DNA from: an uncultured Pseudomonas sp.
GTDB taxonomy: Bacteria; Pseudomonadota; Gammaproteobacteria; Pseudomonadales; Pseudomonadaceae
Assembly (NCBI RefSeq): GCF_946886105.1
Contig: NZ_CAMPHV010000010.1
Location: 77,787 to 141,786 of the forward strand
Reading direction: 5' to 3'
DNA length: 64,000 nt
Under the pieces are notes generated by a model, which had not been told where the DNA came from, did no database searches, and saw only the letters and a program-made list of their open reading frames with translations. Position 1 is the first letter of the stretch, and each line of letters opens with the position of its first letter. Position numbers and translations under genes: made by a program. Below, in pieces: positions 7,721 through 17,400 of the stretch.

Positions 7721-9021
7721 CAGCAACTGCTCAGCGGCGCAAAGCGCTTGATCACCAATTCCCGGGCTTGGCGCGCGCTGTGCTCCACGGTTTCGAAGCT
7801 GAGCGAGCTGCCGACGTAGAACAGATTACCCACCCCCTGCAACGCCTCGACCTGCTGATAAAAGCCGTTATGCAGCGCCTCGCTGTCCACATGCGGGAAG
7901 TAGTCCCACTCCTGGCGCAATTTGAGTTCGCCGAAGGTGCCGCCTTGCGCTGCGACGTCCTGCGCCAGAACCTCTGCGACCTGTTCGAGTGATAACGCGC
8001 GGTCGGCGAGCTGCCAGCCGATATAGACCGGCAGCACCGGATCGCGGTTGGCCCAGGCGTTGATGTGGTTGAGCTTCGCCGGGCGCGCGTGATCGTGGAA
8101 GAACAGGAATTCTCCGGCGACCAGGCCGCTGGCGTTGAACAGGTTGACGAAGTAACGGTCGCTGCGCACCTGTGCGAACAGGTTCGCCTCGTCCTCCGTC
8201 AGGTCGAGGAAGTTGCCCAGGGTATGCAGCGGCGCGGAAACGATGACGGCGTCGAATTCATGCTGCTGCGTGCCATTGACGGTCAGCCGCACCGAGCCGG
8301 TGGACTGCGGCCGTTCGATCGAGGTGATCCGCGCTTCCAGGCGCACATCGAAACCCGTGGCGATGGCTTCCCAGATCGATTGATAGCCGCTCGGGAACAT
8401 ATAGAACTCACCCGCTTGCAGGCCTTTGGCGCCGCCGGGCTTGAGCAGCCAGCCGATCAGCTTCATGAAATAGATCGCGGGCGTGGTTTCGTAATAGCTG
8501 TAGCCGAAGCCGATCAGCATGCTGCGCGCCAGTTCGGCGATAGGGCTGAAACCGTGCTTCTGCGCGAACTGCTCGAACGGCAGGCAGAGGTCGCTCGGTA
8601 ATTCGCTGAGGCTGTCGCTGCGCACCTCGGCAAAGCGCTGCAAGGTCGCGGCATAGTTATCGATCGCGCGCTCGATCTCGCTCGCCTGGTAACGGCTGCT
8701 GAGAAACGACTCGATGCTCTGCCGCTCCCCGTGCTCGTCGAGTATCAGCAGGCTGACCGGGTAGGGCGCATAGGGGATGCGGTGGCGCTCGGCGAGTTCC
8801 AATACCCGCGTGCATTCCGTCGACGCCAGCACCGCGCCCAGCTCGACCACGCCCGCGGGGCTGCGAAATGAATAGACTTTGCCGCCGACGCGGCCGAGCT
8901 GTTCGAAAATCGTGATGTCCTCGTAACCGAGGCCCCTCAGGGTATCCGCCGCGGTCATCCCGGCCGGGCCGGCACCAATCACGGCGATGCGCGGCGATTT
9001 CAGTTGAACTGGGTCTTGCAT
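7717..9021 (-). CDS. FAD-dependent oxidoreductase resembling fatty-acid double-bond isomerases
   Basis: A 434-residue flavoprotein of the amine-oxidase fold. The dinucleotide-binding motif is GAGPAG at 16-21, with ribose-binding E40 and VGGK at 45-48. Compared from memory with the Propionibacterium acnes polyunsaturated fatty acid isomerase (PAI, 424 residues), matches run along the whole chain: 'RIAVIGAGPAG', 'LPFEQF...GFGY' mid-chain, 'YFPHV' and 'GNLFYVGSSLSF' near the C-terminus. Such enzymes shift double bonds of fatty acids using FAD without net oxidation. It ends the minus-strand cluster with the acyl-CoA ligase, thioesterase, crotonase and diiron oxygenase, separated from the ligase by a REP element. 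A desaturase or other oxidase role is the alternative. Confidence 0.72.
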   Translation of the reverse strand: MQDPVQLKSPRIAVIGAGPAGMTAADTLRGLGYEDITIFEQLGRVGGKVYSFRSPAGVVELGAVLASTECTRVLELAERHRIPYAPYPVSLLILDEHGERQSIESFLSSRYQASEIERAIDNYAATLQRFAEVRSDSLSELPSDLCLPFEQFAQKHGFSPIAELARSMLIGFGYSYYETTPAIYFMKLIGWLLKPGGAKGLQAGEFYMFPSGYQSIWEAIATGFDVRLEARITSIERPQSTGSVRLTVNGTQQHEFDAVIVSAPLHTLGNFLDLTEDEANLFAQVRSDRYFVNLFNASGLVAGEFLFFHDHARPAKLNHINAWANRDPVLPVYIGWQLADRALSLEQVAEVLAQDVAAQGGTFGELKLRQEWDYFPHVDSEALHNGFYQQVEALQGVGNLFYVGSSLSFETVEHSARQARELVIKRFAPLSSCC

Positions 9022-9101
9022 GGTCTTTCCTTGATCTGCCTGCGGCTGGAAGGCCTGTCCTGATTAGGTGTTATATCGGCAATCGCGAATTGCCCGCGCC
9101 C

Positions 9102-9174
9102 TGTAGGAGCCAGCTTGCTGGCGATGCTGTTGCACTGCCTGCTGGCCCGAATCGTCAGCAAGCTGGCTCCTACA
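9102..9174. repeat. REP element, GTAGGAGCCAGCTTGCTGG family
   Basis: Two 24-bp arms (9102-9125 and 9151-9174) match at 23 of 24 positions as an inverted repeat around a 25-base spacer. This is the common Pseudomonas REP-pair design. It separates the FAD enzyme gene from the acyl-CoA ligase gene and could act as a transcript-end or stability element. Confidence 0.85.
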
Positions 9175-9241
9175 AAGGGTGTGCGCTCTTTTCTGAGGTG
9201 CTGTCAGCGCAAGTCGTGCAACACGTAACCGCTACGGCGCC

Positions 9242-10954
9242 TTAAACAGCGGCCTGCTGAGCGCTTTCCCAGACCACGGTTTCGCCCGATTTGGAGACAT
9301 GCGCCATCAGCGTCGAATATTGCTCCTCGACCTTGTTGCGCTTGACCTTCAAGGTCGGGGTGACGAAGCCGGTGTCCGGCGACCAGTCCTTCGTCGAAAT
9401 CACCACGCCGGAAATCTTTTCGTGGTTGAGCAGGCTGGCATTGAGCTGTTGCACGAACTTGTGAATGGCCTCGCCAATTTCGCTGCGCGGCGAGTTCTGG
9501 TAGGCCTCGGCCAGGGTCACGACGGCCACGGGCTGGGTCAGCCCGGAGCCGGCCAGGCAGATCTGCTCGAACCCTTTGAACGAGGCCAGTTGCGCCTCGA
9601 TGGGCGCGGGGGCCACGTATTCGCCTTTCTCGGTTTTGAATATTTCCTTGATGCGCCCGGAAATACGCAGATAGCCCTGGCTGTCCACTTCGCCCAGGTC
9701 GCCGGTCTTGTAATAGCCTTGCGCGTCGAGGGCCTCGCGGGTCTTTTCTTCATCCTTGTAATAGCCGCTCATCAGCGTCGGGCAGTTGAACAGGATCTCG
9801 CCTTCCTCGCTCAGCTTGAAGCCGTTGTCCGGCATGGCCTTGCCGACCGTGCCCGGCTTGTATTCGTTGGGCCGGCCGATAAAGCCATAGGCGAAGTTTT
9901 CCGTCATGCCATAGCCTTCGGAAATATGGATGCCGATTTTGGCGTACCAATCGAGCAGCGCAGGGGAAATCGCCGCCGCTCCCGACACTATGATCCTGGC
10001 CTGGTCGAGCCCCAGGGTCTTTCTGACTTTTTGCGAAACGACACTTTTGACGAAGGGGATGCGTAACAACCAGACGAGTTTTTCCTGCGGCATCTTTTCC
10101 AGGATGCCGCCCTGGAATTTCTTCCACAGCCGCGGCACCGAGAAGAAGATCGTCGGGCGCACCGAGCACAGGTCGCGCTGGAAGGTGCTCAGCGATTGGG
10201 TGAAATTGATCTGCATCCCGGAATACATGCTGTTGGTCGCCACCAACAAGCGCTCGGCGACATGGGCCAGCGGCAGGAACGACAGCGAGCGGTCGTCCGG
10301 GGTGATTCTGAAGATGTCCAGCGAGCGCGGCCCGACATGGCGCGGCGCCCGGTAGCAATGCACGACCCCTTTGGGGTGGCCGGTGGTGCCGGAGGTGTAG
10401 ATGATCGTCCAGACATCGTCGTCGGCCGGCACCGGGAACTGATCGAAGGCGCTGTTTTTGTCGATCAACTCGGCCAGGGAATGGTCGACCTCGTTCTCGC
10501 GGTCGAAATCGCAGTCCTGGCCGTGGAATGAAAAGCCGATTTTCACCAAGTCGTCCGGAATGCTGCCTTTGAGTCGATCCCAGACCTTCTTATCGAGCTT
10601 GCCGACGAAGATCGCTTTCGAGTCCGAATGCTCCAGCACATAACCCAGGGTTTCCGGGGTTTGATCGAAATACAGCGGCACGCTGACAAAGCCGCCCAAT
10701 TGCAGCGCGAGGTCGGTGATGATCCATTCCGCGCAGTTCTTCGACAGGATCGCGATCTTATCCCCGCGATTGAAGCCAAGGTTATATAAGGCATTGGTGA
10801 GTTTGCGGGTCGCGTCTGCGACTTGCGACCAGGTGTATTCGCGCCATTGGCCGTCTATGGGTTGTCGCAGATAAACTTTTTCGGGGTGATTCATCTCCCA
10901 GTGATACAGCATTTCAATAGGCGATTTCCCTTTGGAAAAATTACTTAGCTGCAT
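9242..10954 (-). CDS. AMP-forming long-chain acyl-CoA synthetase
   Basis: A 570-residue adenylate-forming ligase. The P-loop-like motif is 'YTSGTTGHPKG' near residue 190. 'SEGYGMTENFAYGF' follows at about 343, and 'YYKTGDLGEVDSQGYLRISGRIKE' style hinge residues (TGDLG, GRIKE) and 'FKTEKGEYVAPAPIE' lie towards the C-terminus. The insertions resemble the long-chain (FAA/ACSL) subgroup. It would load a carboxylic acid onto CoA through an acyl-AMP. Cluster context suggests that it activates or recycles the fatty acid handled by the neighbouring enzymes. Confidence 0.85.
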   Translation of the reverse strand: MQLSNFSKGKSPIEMLYHWEMNHPEKVYLRQPIDGQWREYTWSQVADATRKLTNALYNLGFNRGDKIAILSKNCAEWIITDLALQLGGFVSVPLYFDQTPETLGYVLEHSDSKAIFVGKLDKKVWDRLKGSIPDDLVKIGFSFHGQDCDFDRENEVDHSLAELIDKNSAFDQFPVPADDDVWTIIYTSGTTGHPKGVVHCYRAPRHVGPRSLDIFRITPDDRSLSFLPLAHVAERLLVATNSMYSGMQINFTQSLSTFQRDLCSVRPTIFFSVPRLWKKFQGGILEKMPQEKLVWLLRIPFVKSVVSQKVRKTLGLDQARIIVSGAAAISPALLDWYAKIGIHISEGYGMTENFAYGFIGRPNEYKPGTVGKAMPDNGFKLSEEGEILFNCPTLMSGYYKDEEKTREALDAQGYYKTGDLGEVDSQGYLRISGRIKEIFKTEKGEYVAPAPIEAQLASFKGFEQICLAGSGLTQPVAVVTLAEAYQNSPRSEIGEAIHKFVQQLNASLLNHEKISGVVISTKDWSPDTGFVTPTLKVKRNKVEEQYSTLMAHVSKSGETVVWESAQQAAV

Positions 10955-11028
10955 ACCTTGCCACCTGTCTTGATATTATTTTTTGGCTTTATGGGAGCTG
11001 GCCCCGATAGCCGACGACTACTAGTTAT

Positions 11029-11556
11029 TTATGCGCCAGTCGCATTCATCAGGCGTTCGGCTTCGAGCCATGCGCCAATCGAAGCGGGTATAGCCGGGGA
11101 GTTCTGCGAGAAACCCAAAGACCTGTACAGCTCATTGCTCGGAACTATGCCGCTTTTGCCAATGATCGCGCCTTTACTGTGTCCGACAGCCATTACCCTG
11201 TCGCCGCAGATGAATTCGAACTTCATGTAACTCCATTGCTCGTCCCAGCACACCACCGAGAACTTCAGCTTGTAAGTGGCAAATGGTTTGAGGCCTTTTC
11301 GGTAAGAAAGAATGGCGGCGCCCAATACCGGCTTCCAGCCGTTCTTGATGCCCAGCCTGACCAGGCCCGCGCGGGTCATGTATTCGATAAGGGCGAGATC
11401 GAGAATCGTCAGATAGCGCCCGTTATTCATATGACCGTTGAAGTCGAGGTCGTTCGGCAATACCCGCAACTTGAGTTCGATGGTGTCGCCGATCTCTATC
11501 GCCGGTTTCAGTAACGACCGGAGCAAGGTGAGGATGAGGCGCAGGTACAAATTCAT
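11029..11556 (-). CDS. hotdog-fold acyl-CoA thioesterase-like protein
   Basis: A 175-residue protein of the 4HBT/THEM6-like hotdog group. The active-site stretch 'NDLDFNGHMNNGRYLTILD' (about residues 35-53) contains the Asp and the HMNNG motif. A hydrophobic N-terminus (MNLYLRLILTLLRSLL) may associate with membrane. It would hydrolyse an acyl thioester. It lies 42 bases after the crotonase gene and 74 bases before the ligase gene, all on the same strand. Confidence 0.8.
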   Translation of the reverse strand: MNLYLRLILTLLRSLLKPAIEIGDTIELKLRVLPNDLDFNGHMNNGRYLTILDLALIEYMTRAGLVRLGIKNGWKPVLGAAILSYRKGLKPFATYKLKFSVVCWDEQWSYMKFEFICGDRVMAVGHSKGAIIGKSGIVPSNELYRSLGFSQNSPAIPASIGAWLEAERLMNATGA

Positions 11557-11598
11557 GAACGAATGCTCTGGGTTGAAATGTCGCCGGGTATTCTGTCG

Positions 11599-12381
11599 TC
11601 AGCATGTTTCCGCATGTCGGGTCTTCATCCTCTGTTGCAGATCCAAGGCGATTTTACGGAGGTTGCTTTGCACCTCGGTGGATAGGAATTGCTTGATAAA
11701 AGGCGTCACCGGCAGCTTGGCGGGTTCTACGAACTGCTGCGCGAGGTCGGCGCGGGCTGTCTTGCGGAGCGACTGCATGCTGTCGGCGGGCAGGCGCAGC
11801 AGACCGGCAAGCCGCTCGACGGCGCGGCCGATCACTTGCTCGGGGGCCACGACCTCGTCGACGAAGCCGATCTCAAGGGCCTGCTGCGGGCTGAGCAGGT
11901 CGCCGAACATCAGCAGCTTGCCCGCACGGTGCGGCCCGACGATGCGGCGGATGGACATCTGGAAGCATTCGGGCAGGGTGATGCCCGCCTGTACTTCGTT
12001 GAGCCCGATATGCCAGTTGCCGCTGCCGGCGATGCGGTAGTCGGAGAAGGCGGCAATCAGCGTTCCCGAGGCGATGCAGTGCCCCGTGATGGCGGCTACG
12101 ACGGGCACCGGGGACAGCGCCATGCTGGTGGCGAGTTCGAACACCGCATGCCAGTACTCCTCGACGAGTTCTTCATCGCCGCGGATCAGGTTGAAGATAT
12201 CGATGCCGGAGGAGAAGAACCCCGGTTGCCCGGAGATCACGATGCCGCGGGTCTGATTGCGCTTGGCGTTATCGATGAAGTCTTTCAAGGCAACCAGTGT
12301 TTCGATGTCCATCAGATTGACCGGAGGGTTCGAGATGGACAGCTCGATTATTCCATTGTCATGCCGTTGTGTTTTCACCAT
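11599..12381 (-). CDS. enoyl-CoA hydratase/isomerase (crotonase) family protein
   Basis: A 260-residue crotonase. The two oxyanion-hole segments are 'GFFSSGIDIFNL' (about residue 57) and 'AAITGHCIASG' (about residue 99). 'IGLNEVQAGITLPE' (about residue 124) carries candidate catalytic Glu residues. The ATG at 12381 has GGAG eight bases upstream; a GTG three codons earlier is too close to that site. The reaction cannot be told from sequence: hydration, delta3-delta2 isomerisation, or an RpfF-like reaction on a 3-hydroxyacyl thioester are all possible. Confidence 0.85.
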   Translation of the reverse strand: MVKTQRHDNGIIELSISNPPVNLMDIETLVALKDFIDNAKRNQTRGIVISGQPGFFSSGIDIFNLIRGDEELVEEYWHAVFELATSMALSPVPVVAAITGHCIASGTLIAAFSDYRIAGSGNWHIGLNEVQAGITLPECFQMSIRRIVGPHRAGKLLMFGDLLSPQQALEIGFVDEVVAPEQVIGRAVERLAGLLRLPADSMQSLRKTARADLAQQFVEPAKLPVTPFIKQFLSTEVQSNLRKIALDLQQRMKTRHAETC

Positions 12382-12486
12382 GGTGCACACTCCATGTTGG
12401 CTGAGTCGTGTATTGAACCGACAGGTTCCTGGAATGCCGGCGTGGCGCTAGTGCGCCTCGCCGGCAGTGGTCTGCTAACGACCTGC

Positions 12487-13398
12487 TCAGATGATGCCGT
12501 ACTTCCTGCACCAGTCATTGACGTCTTTAAAACGCAATTCGTTTAGTGCTTTGTTGTGCGGCGAATTTCGGATGGCTTCGATGGCGTGTTGGTCGTCCCG
12601 TTTGATTGGGAAATCGAATGAAGTGAAGCGTGCGATTTCCGGCATGTAGGTGTATTCGTCGACCAGAAATTTATAACCCTTCTTGAAGAAGCCGCACATT
12701 TCTTTGACTTCGTCTTCTGGTGCGGTCTCGAAGAAGTTTTCCGCAATATGTTTGGCGAAGGCGATATGCCGCACTTCTTCCATATGATGTTCTCGGAACA
12801 TCTTGCGGGTCAGCGGGTCGATGGAATCGTGCTGGGTTTGGTAAATGGAGTTCAACTCGGCGAACCACTCGATCAGCAGGTTCCAGATAATCCCGTATAC
12901 CGGATGACGGTTCGGCAGTTGCTGTTCGAAGTTGGAGAACTGCGGGATGGTCGCCGGATGGCTCCACAGTTCCAGGTTCGCAGTCTTCAAATAGCGACGG
13001 AACAACAGGGTATGGACGATCTCCTCGCGGGAGAAAATCATCAGATACTCGCGCACATCGTCGGTCAGCACGGCGTTGTACTTGTTCACATAGCCCACAT
13101 AGAGTTCCGGCAGGGCTTGTTCGAGCCAGATGAAGTAGGACACGTCGCGCGCGGTTTCCAGCCAGAGCACTTCCAGTCGCTGCTCGGGCGTCATGGCGTC
13201 CCAGTAGGGGGTGCCGTATAACCAGGCGGTTTCTTCGAGTTTCGGTAACTTGGATTTATCGACACCTTGTGCCCAATCCACTACCTCGTTCAGTTTGAGT
13301 ACTTTGCGGTGAGATGCATCGATCAGGGTGTTGATCACCCCGCTGCGCTTGCTGGTGAGCGGGATAGGGTTGTTGTGGGTTTCAACTGCGGCTTCCAT
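12487..13398 (-). CDS. AurF/CmlI-type diiron oxygenase
   Basis: A 303-residue ferritin-like diiron protein. The carboxylate/His pattern matches AurF as remembered: E126 and H129 (EEIVH), E177 (EWFAE), H204, E208 and H211. The spacings E177-H204-E208-H211 (27, 4, 3) equal those of AurF E196-H223-E227-H230. E93 is the likely counterpart of E101. AurF and CmlI oxidise arylamines to nitro groups, but here the neighbours are acyl-lipid enzymes, so an oxygenation or desaturation of an acyl substrate is an inference. GGAG seven bases before the ATG at 13398 decides the start over an upstream ATG. Confidence 0.82.
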   Translation of the reverse strand: MEAAVETHNNPIPLTSKRSGVINTLIDASHRKVLKLNEVVDWAQGVDKSKLPKLEETAWLYGTPYWDAMTPEQRLEVLWLETARDVSYFIWLEQALPELYVGYVNKYNAVLTDDVREYLMIFSREEIVHTLLFRRYLKTANLELWSHPATIPQFSNFEQQLPNRHPVYGIIWNLLIEWFAELNSIYQTQHDSIDPLTRKMFREHHMEEVRHIAFAKHIAENFFETAPEDEVKEMCGFFKKGYKFLVDEYTYMPEIARFTSFDFPIKRDDQHAIEAIRNSPHNKALNELRFKDVNDWCRKYGII

Positions 13399-13490
13399 GT
13401 TATCTCCTTGTCGATAGTTCACTAATCGGTTGTGGGGATTTTATTTTTGGCGGTTGCACGTCTCCTGGGGGTACAGATCTAAGGGGGGCC

Positions 13491-14018
13491 TTAGTTGAGT
13501 AGCGAGATTTCTTTAGCGGGCGTCGGCGCAACGGTTCTGCCGTGCAGCAGGGCATCGGTTTTGCCATCGGCGCCGGCACCGGGTAGCACTTCCAGTTCGG
13601 CGATCCCGAGAGGTCTCTTGCCGTCGGCCGATATGGCGCTGACCCCGCCGATATCCAGCCCGGTCGACCGCTCGACGAATCGAATGCGCCTGCCCTTCGG
13701 ATTCGGCGCCCACTTCTCTCCCCATTCGGTCAGGGCGAGCAACATGGGCGCGAGCTCCATGCCTTTTTCCGTCAATTTGTATTCGTAAGAGCGGCCGTCG
13801 ACGTGGCAGCGCACGCGCTCGAAGATTCCGCTCTCGGTGAGCCGCTGCAAGCGCGTGGTCAAGGTGCCAGTCGCGATCCCCAGGTGCTGTTGAAAATCCT
13901 GGAAGCGCGTCATGCCGCAGAAGGCATTGCGCAGAATTAAAATCGACCACCACTCTCCGACCAGATTCAAGGTTTGCGCCACCGGGCAATTCATGGTTTC
14001 AAAAGACGTTCGGCTCAT
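13491..14018 (-). CDS. HxlR-family transcriptional regulator
   Basis: A 175-residue winged-helix regulator. The HxlR hallmark 'CPVAQTLNLVGEWWSILILRNAF' style region begins at residue 10, with a Cys that in some relatives senses redox or aldehydes. 'RFQDFQQHLGIATGTLTTRL' type recognition residues follow, and the wing has 'GRSYEYKLTEKG'. It precedes the diiron oxygenase gene by 92 bases on the same strand, so it probably controls the cluster. The start is uncertain: GTG at 14087 lacks a ribosome site; the ATG at 14018 has GGAGG 14 bases away. Confidence 0.82.
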   Translation of the reverse strand: MSRTSFETMNCPVAQTLNLVGEWWSILILRNAFCGMTRFQDFQQHLGIATGTLTTRLQRLTESGIFERVRCHVDGRSYEYKLTEKGMELAPMLLALTEWGEKWAPNPKGRRIRFVERSTGLDIGGVSAISADGKRPLGIAELEVLPGAGADGKTDALLHGRTVAPTPAKEISLLN

Positions 14019-14087
14019 GGTGCGGCTGCTCGCCTCCTGGTTCGTTTGGTAAATAGCTTCAATTATTGAATCTATATTTTGTGGCAC

Positions 14088-14457
14088 GAGCGTGTCAATC
14101 CGCAGGTCGGATTTTCTGAGCAGTCGGTCGATTAGCGGTCGGCACTGGGCTGAATGGCCGAGAGGCCGCGATGAGGGTTATGGCGTTTGTCGCTGGCGCG
14201 ATTGGGAAGGGTGGTGCGGAGCCGCATGGTGCTGCGGCCGGGACCCGTTGATTCCGGTTATCCGGCTGTTCACGGCGCAGGCGTTGGCCGAGCCGATGCG
14301 ATTCGAGAGGCGGGCTGGCGGGCTATGAAGGGCGCCGCTCGGCAGCTATTGGCGTATGGCGCCCGGCGAGTGGCGGATCGCCTCGCCGTTGGGCGCCTGT
14401 GGCACGGGCGCGGGTCCCTTGGATGGATAGCGGCACGGCTTCCATGCCGCGCGGGCT
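14088..14457. other. 370-base gap with no recognised gene
   Basis: It lies between the HxlR gene and the autotransporter gene. It should contain the promoter of the HxlR gene near 14020-14110, where the sequence is AT-rich. Short frames here have no recognisable domain. Confidence 0.4.
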
Positions 14458-17400
14458 TTACCAGTTATGCCGCAGCCCCGCCTGGACGGTCCAGTTGCGC
14501 TGCGCATCCACCGCGGTGGCGGCGGACGCTTCGATGAACAGGCGCGTGTTGCCGAGGCCGACGTCGCCGCCGAGCACGAATTCGCTGCCCGTACCTTTGC
14601 GCTCCGCCGTATCGGGGGCGATGTTGCCGCCGTCCTTGGAGGCGTTGATCGCCAGGTTGTCGCCCAGGTAGCGCAATGCCGACGCCCGTACATAGAGGCC
14701 GCCATTAATTCCTGGGCCCTGCAGCGTCTTGCCGATCTCGACGCCGGCGCGCGCGACCGAGGACACCAGCCGGTCCTGGTCGATCTTCACGCCATTGCGG
14801 GTGGTGTGCTGGCTGCCGCGCATGGTACCGACGGACAAACCGAGTTGCGGTTCGATGTAATAACCGTTCGTGAGTTCGAACGGATAGCCACCTTCGGCAT
14901 AGGTTCGGGCCGCTTGGGTCCGGTACTTGCCCGCGATTTCGCGGTTTTCCGAATCGCGTGCGTGGTAGCTGTTCTCCAACAGCGAAGCGTCTGCGCCGAG
15001 CAGAAGATAAGGGCCGCTGTCGGCGGACCAGCCGCTGTAGATGCCCAGGGTGGTGCCTTCCAGCTCGCCCTTGCCCTGCTCGTAGTTCGCCGTCGAACGG
15101 ACCTGGGCGACGCTGAAACCGATGCTGCCGGAGGTGGCGTCACGGGTGAAGCTGCGATCCGCGCCGACCGTCAGGCCGTTGTAGTTCTGGCGATAGTCGC
15201 GCGAATAGGCGGTATCCGCGCTCAATTCGCCGCTATCGGCCTTGGCCCAGACGCTGGCCTGAGCGACGCTCTGGCGGCGCGATCGCTCGCGCAGATGGCG
15301 CAGCGAGGCCTGCCCGCTGTTGTGCCAGAGATCGACGACACTGTCGGCGGCGTCGGCGGCGCTAAGCACCGTCTCCGATGGCCGCAGCCCAAGGGGAGCG
15401 CCACCCCCGCTTACGCCGCCCGGCACCTGGACCACGTCGGGCACGGCGCCGCTCTCGCTGCCCTGGATGGTGATGCCCGTCAGCACTATCTTCTTGCCGT
15501 CGGCGCTCAGCGCCACTTGCGGGCTGTAGGCGAATCTCACCAGATCGCCTTCATAGGTGCCGCTCCATTCGCCATCCAGGCCCGCGGCCGCCGCGAAGGT
15601 CGCAGTACCGCCGGCGGCCGCGCTGGCATCGACGATCTCGATCGGCCTGGCGGCGAGGATGGTTCTACCGTTGCGTATGGCCGTGGCGTCGACCCAGGAA
15701 TTGTCGTCCAGCACCGGGTCGTAGACGATGCTCACGCCCTGGGTACCGCTGGCGGAGAAACTGCTGATGCCGCTACCGAACACGATCTTGTCTGCACCGG
15801 CCGTGCCGGATTGGCCAGTGATGTCGCTGAGCAACTGAAAGCGCGCGCCATCGGCCAGCGAGACCGTGGCGTCGCCGGTGCTGCTGTTGATCCGCAGGGT
15901 GCGGTAGCCATGGGCTGGAATGGCCCCGGGGGTGAAGCTGCCCCAGTAGCCGGCCATATCGATCACGCCGTTGTCGCCCATGGCGAGAGAGCCGGAACCG
16001 AAATCGTTGCTCAGCGTGCCGCTGCCTTGCGGCGTCCAGGTCGCGCCGTTGGCGAGCGACAGGTCGGCACGGCCGACGCTGTAGCCGATATCGTTCTGCA
16101 CGCCGCCGACCAGGCCGCGCAGCCAGGAATCGGCGGTGTCGAAATTGACGTTGACCGACCCGGTGTTGCCGTTGACAGGATCGGTCGCGGTGGCAATGTC
16201 GCCGTCGAGCTGCACGCGCTGGCCGCCGGCCTGGTTGACGGTGACGCTGGCGTCCTGGATGTCGAGCGGTACGCTCCAGATCGAATATGCGGTGCCGGTG
16301 CGGCCCGCGGTGGTCGACACGGTCAGGCCGCCGGCGACATTGACAGTGCCGAAGTTGCGGATGCCATACACGTCAGCATCATCACAACTCGGGTGGTCGG
16401 GCGGGTTGCAAACGTTGGCAACCGTGAACGACACCGGCGCAGTGGGCGAGGTGAACTCGATGAGGCCGGTGCTGACCAGGCCGTAGGTTTCCGTCTCCGA
16501 GGCGACATCGACCGAGACCGCGCCGTCGAAGGTCATCACCGCACCGGGCGAGCGGTCGTTGCTGAGCCCGGAGGGCCTGCCGAACGGCGTGTAGCCGTTT
16601 TCCGGCCCTTCGCTGCGCACGAGCACGTCCACGTCGCCGTGCCAGCGCATCCATGCCGAGCGGTGGGTGTTGGCGATGCCGTGCGTGGAGCGTGGGCCCC
16701 TCACGTTGACGGTGGCGTCGCCGAAAACCTCCATGTCGCCCTGGTTGCGCACGCCGAACGCGGTCGAACCCATGGCGACCGTGGTCAGCGACAGATTGCC
16801 GTTGACCGTCAGCCGGGTATTGACGTTGTCGTTGTAGATGGCATGGGCGTTGTCGCTGGGCCAGATCGACAGCGCAGAGATGCTGGTGTCGCCGTTGAAG
16901 GTGATGGTGCCGCCGTCGGAGTTGTAGACCGCATCGAGCGTGCCGCGGCTTTCGGCGAGGATCGTGGTCGGGCCATTGAAGACGACGTTGCTGCGCCCCA
17001 TGACCCAGACCGCGCGCGCAAAGCCCTGCGTATGGGCATGCAGGTCGGTGGCGCCGTTGAACACCGTGGTGCTGCCGCCGCGGGCGAACACCGCCTGAGC
17101 GCTGTTGCCGAGGCCGCCGCCGAAGTCCGCGTCGCGGGCGCGGGCGGAGATCCGGGTGTTGCCGTTGACGGTGAGCGTATTGCCGTCGTTGAGGATGCCG
17201 ATCGCCGTTCCCCGGATGCTGCTCTCGCCGCGGCTCGCCGACAGGTCCAGTCTGCCGCCGCCGGCCACGTCCAGCGCCACCGGAGGATTCCCCGAGCCGA
17301 TGGACACAGCGACCAGATCGCGGTCGATAGCCTCCAGCTCTATGCTGTCGCCATCGACGAAACTGTAGCGCGAGGCGCCGTCGATGAAATTGACGTCGTA

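Noticed and set aside
12487..13398. A nitro-compound (aureothin or chloramphenicol-like) gene cluster suggested by the AurF-type oxygenase.
   Set aside because: There is no polyketide synthase, NRPS or aminoaromatic pathway gene nearby; the neighbours are acyl-lipid enzymes.
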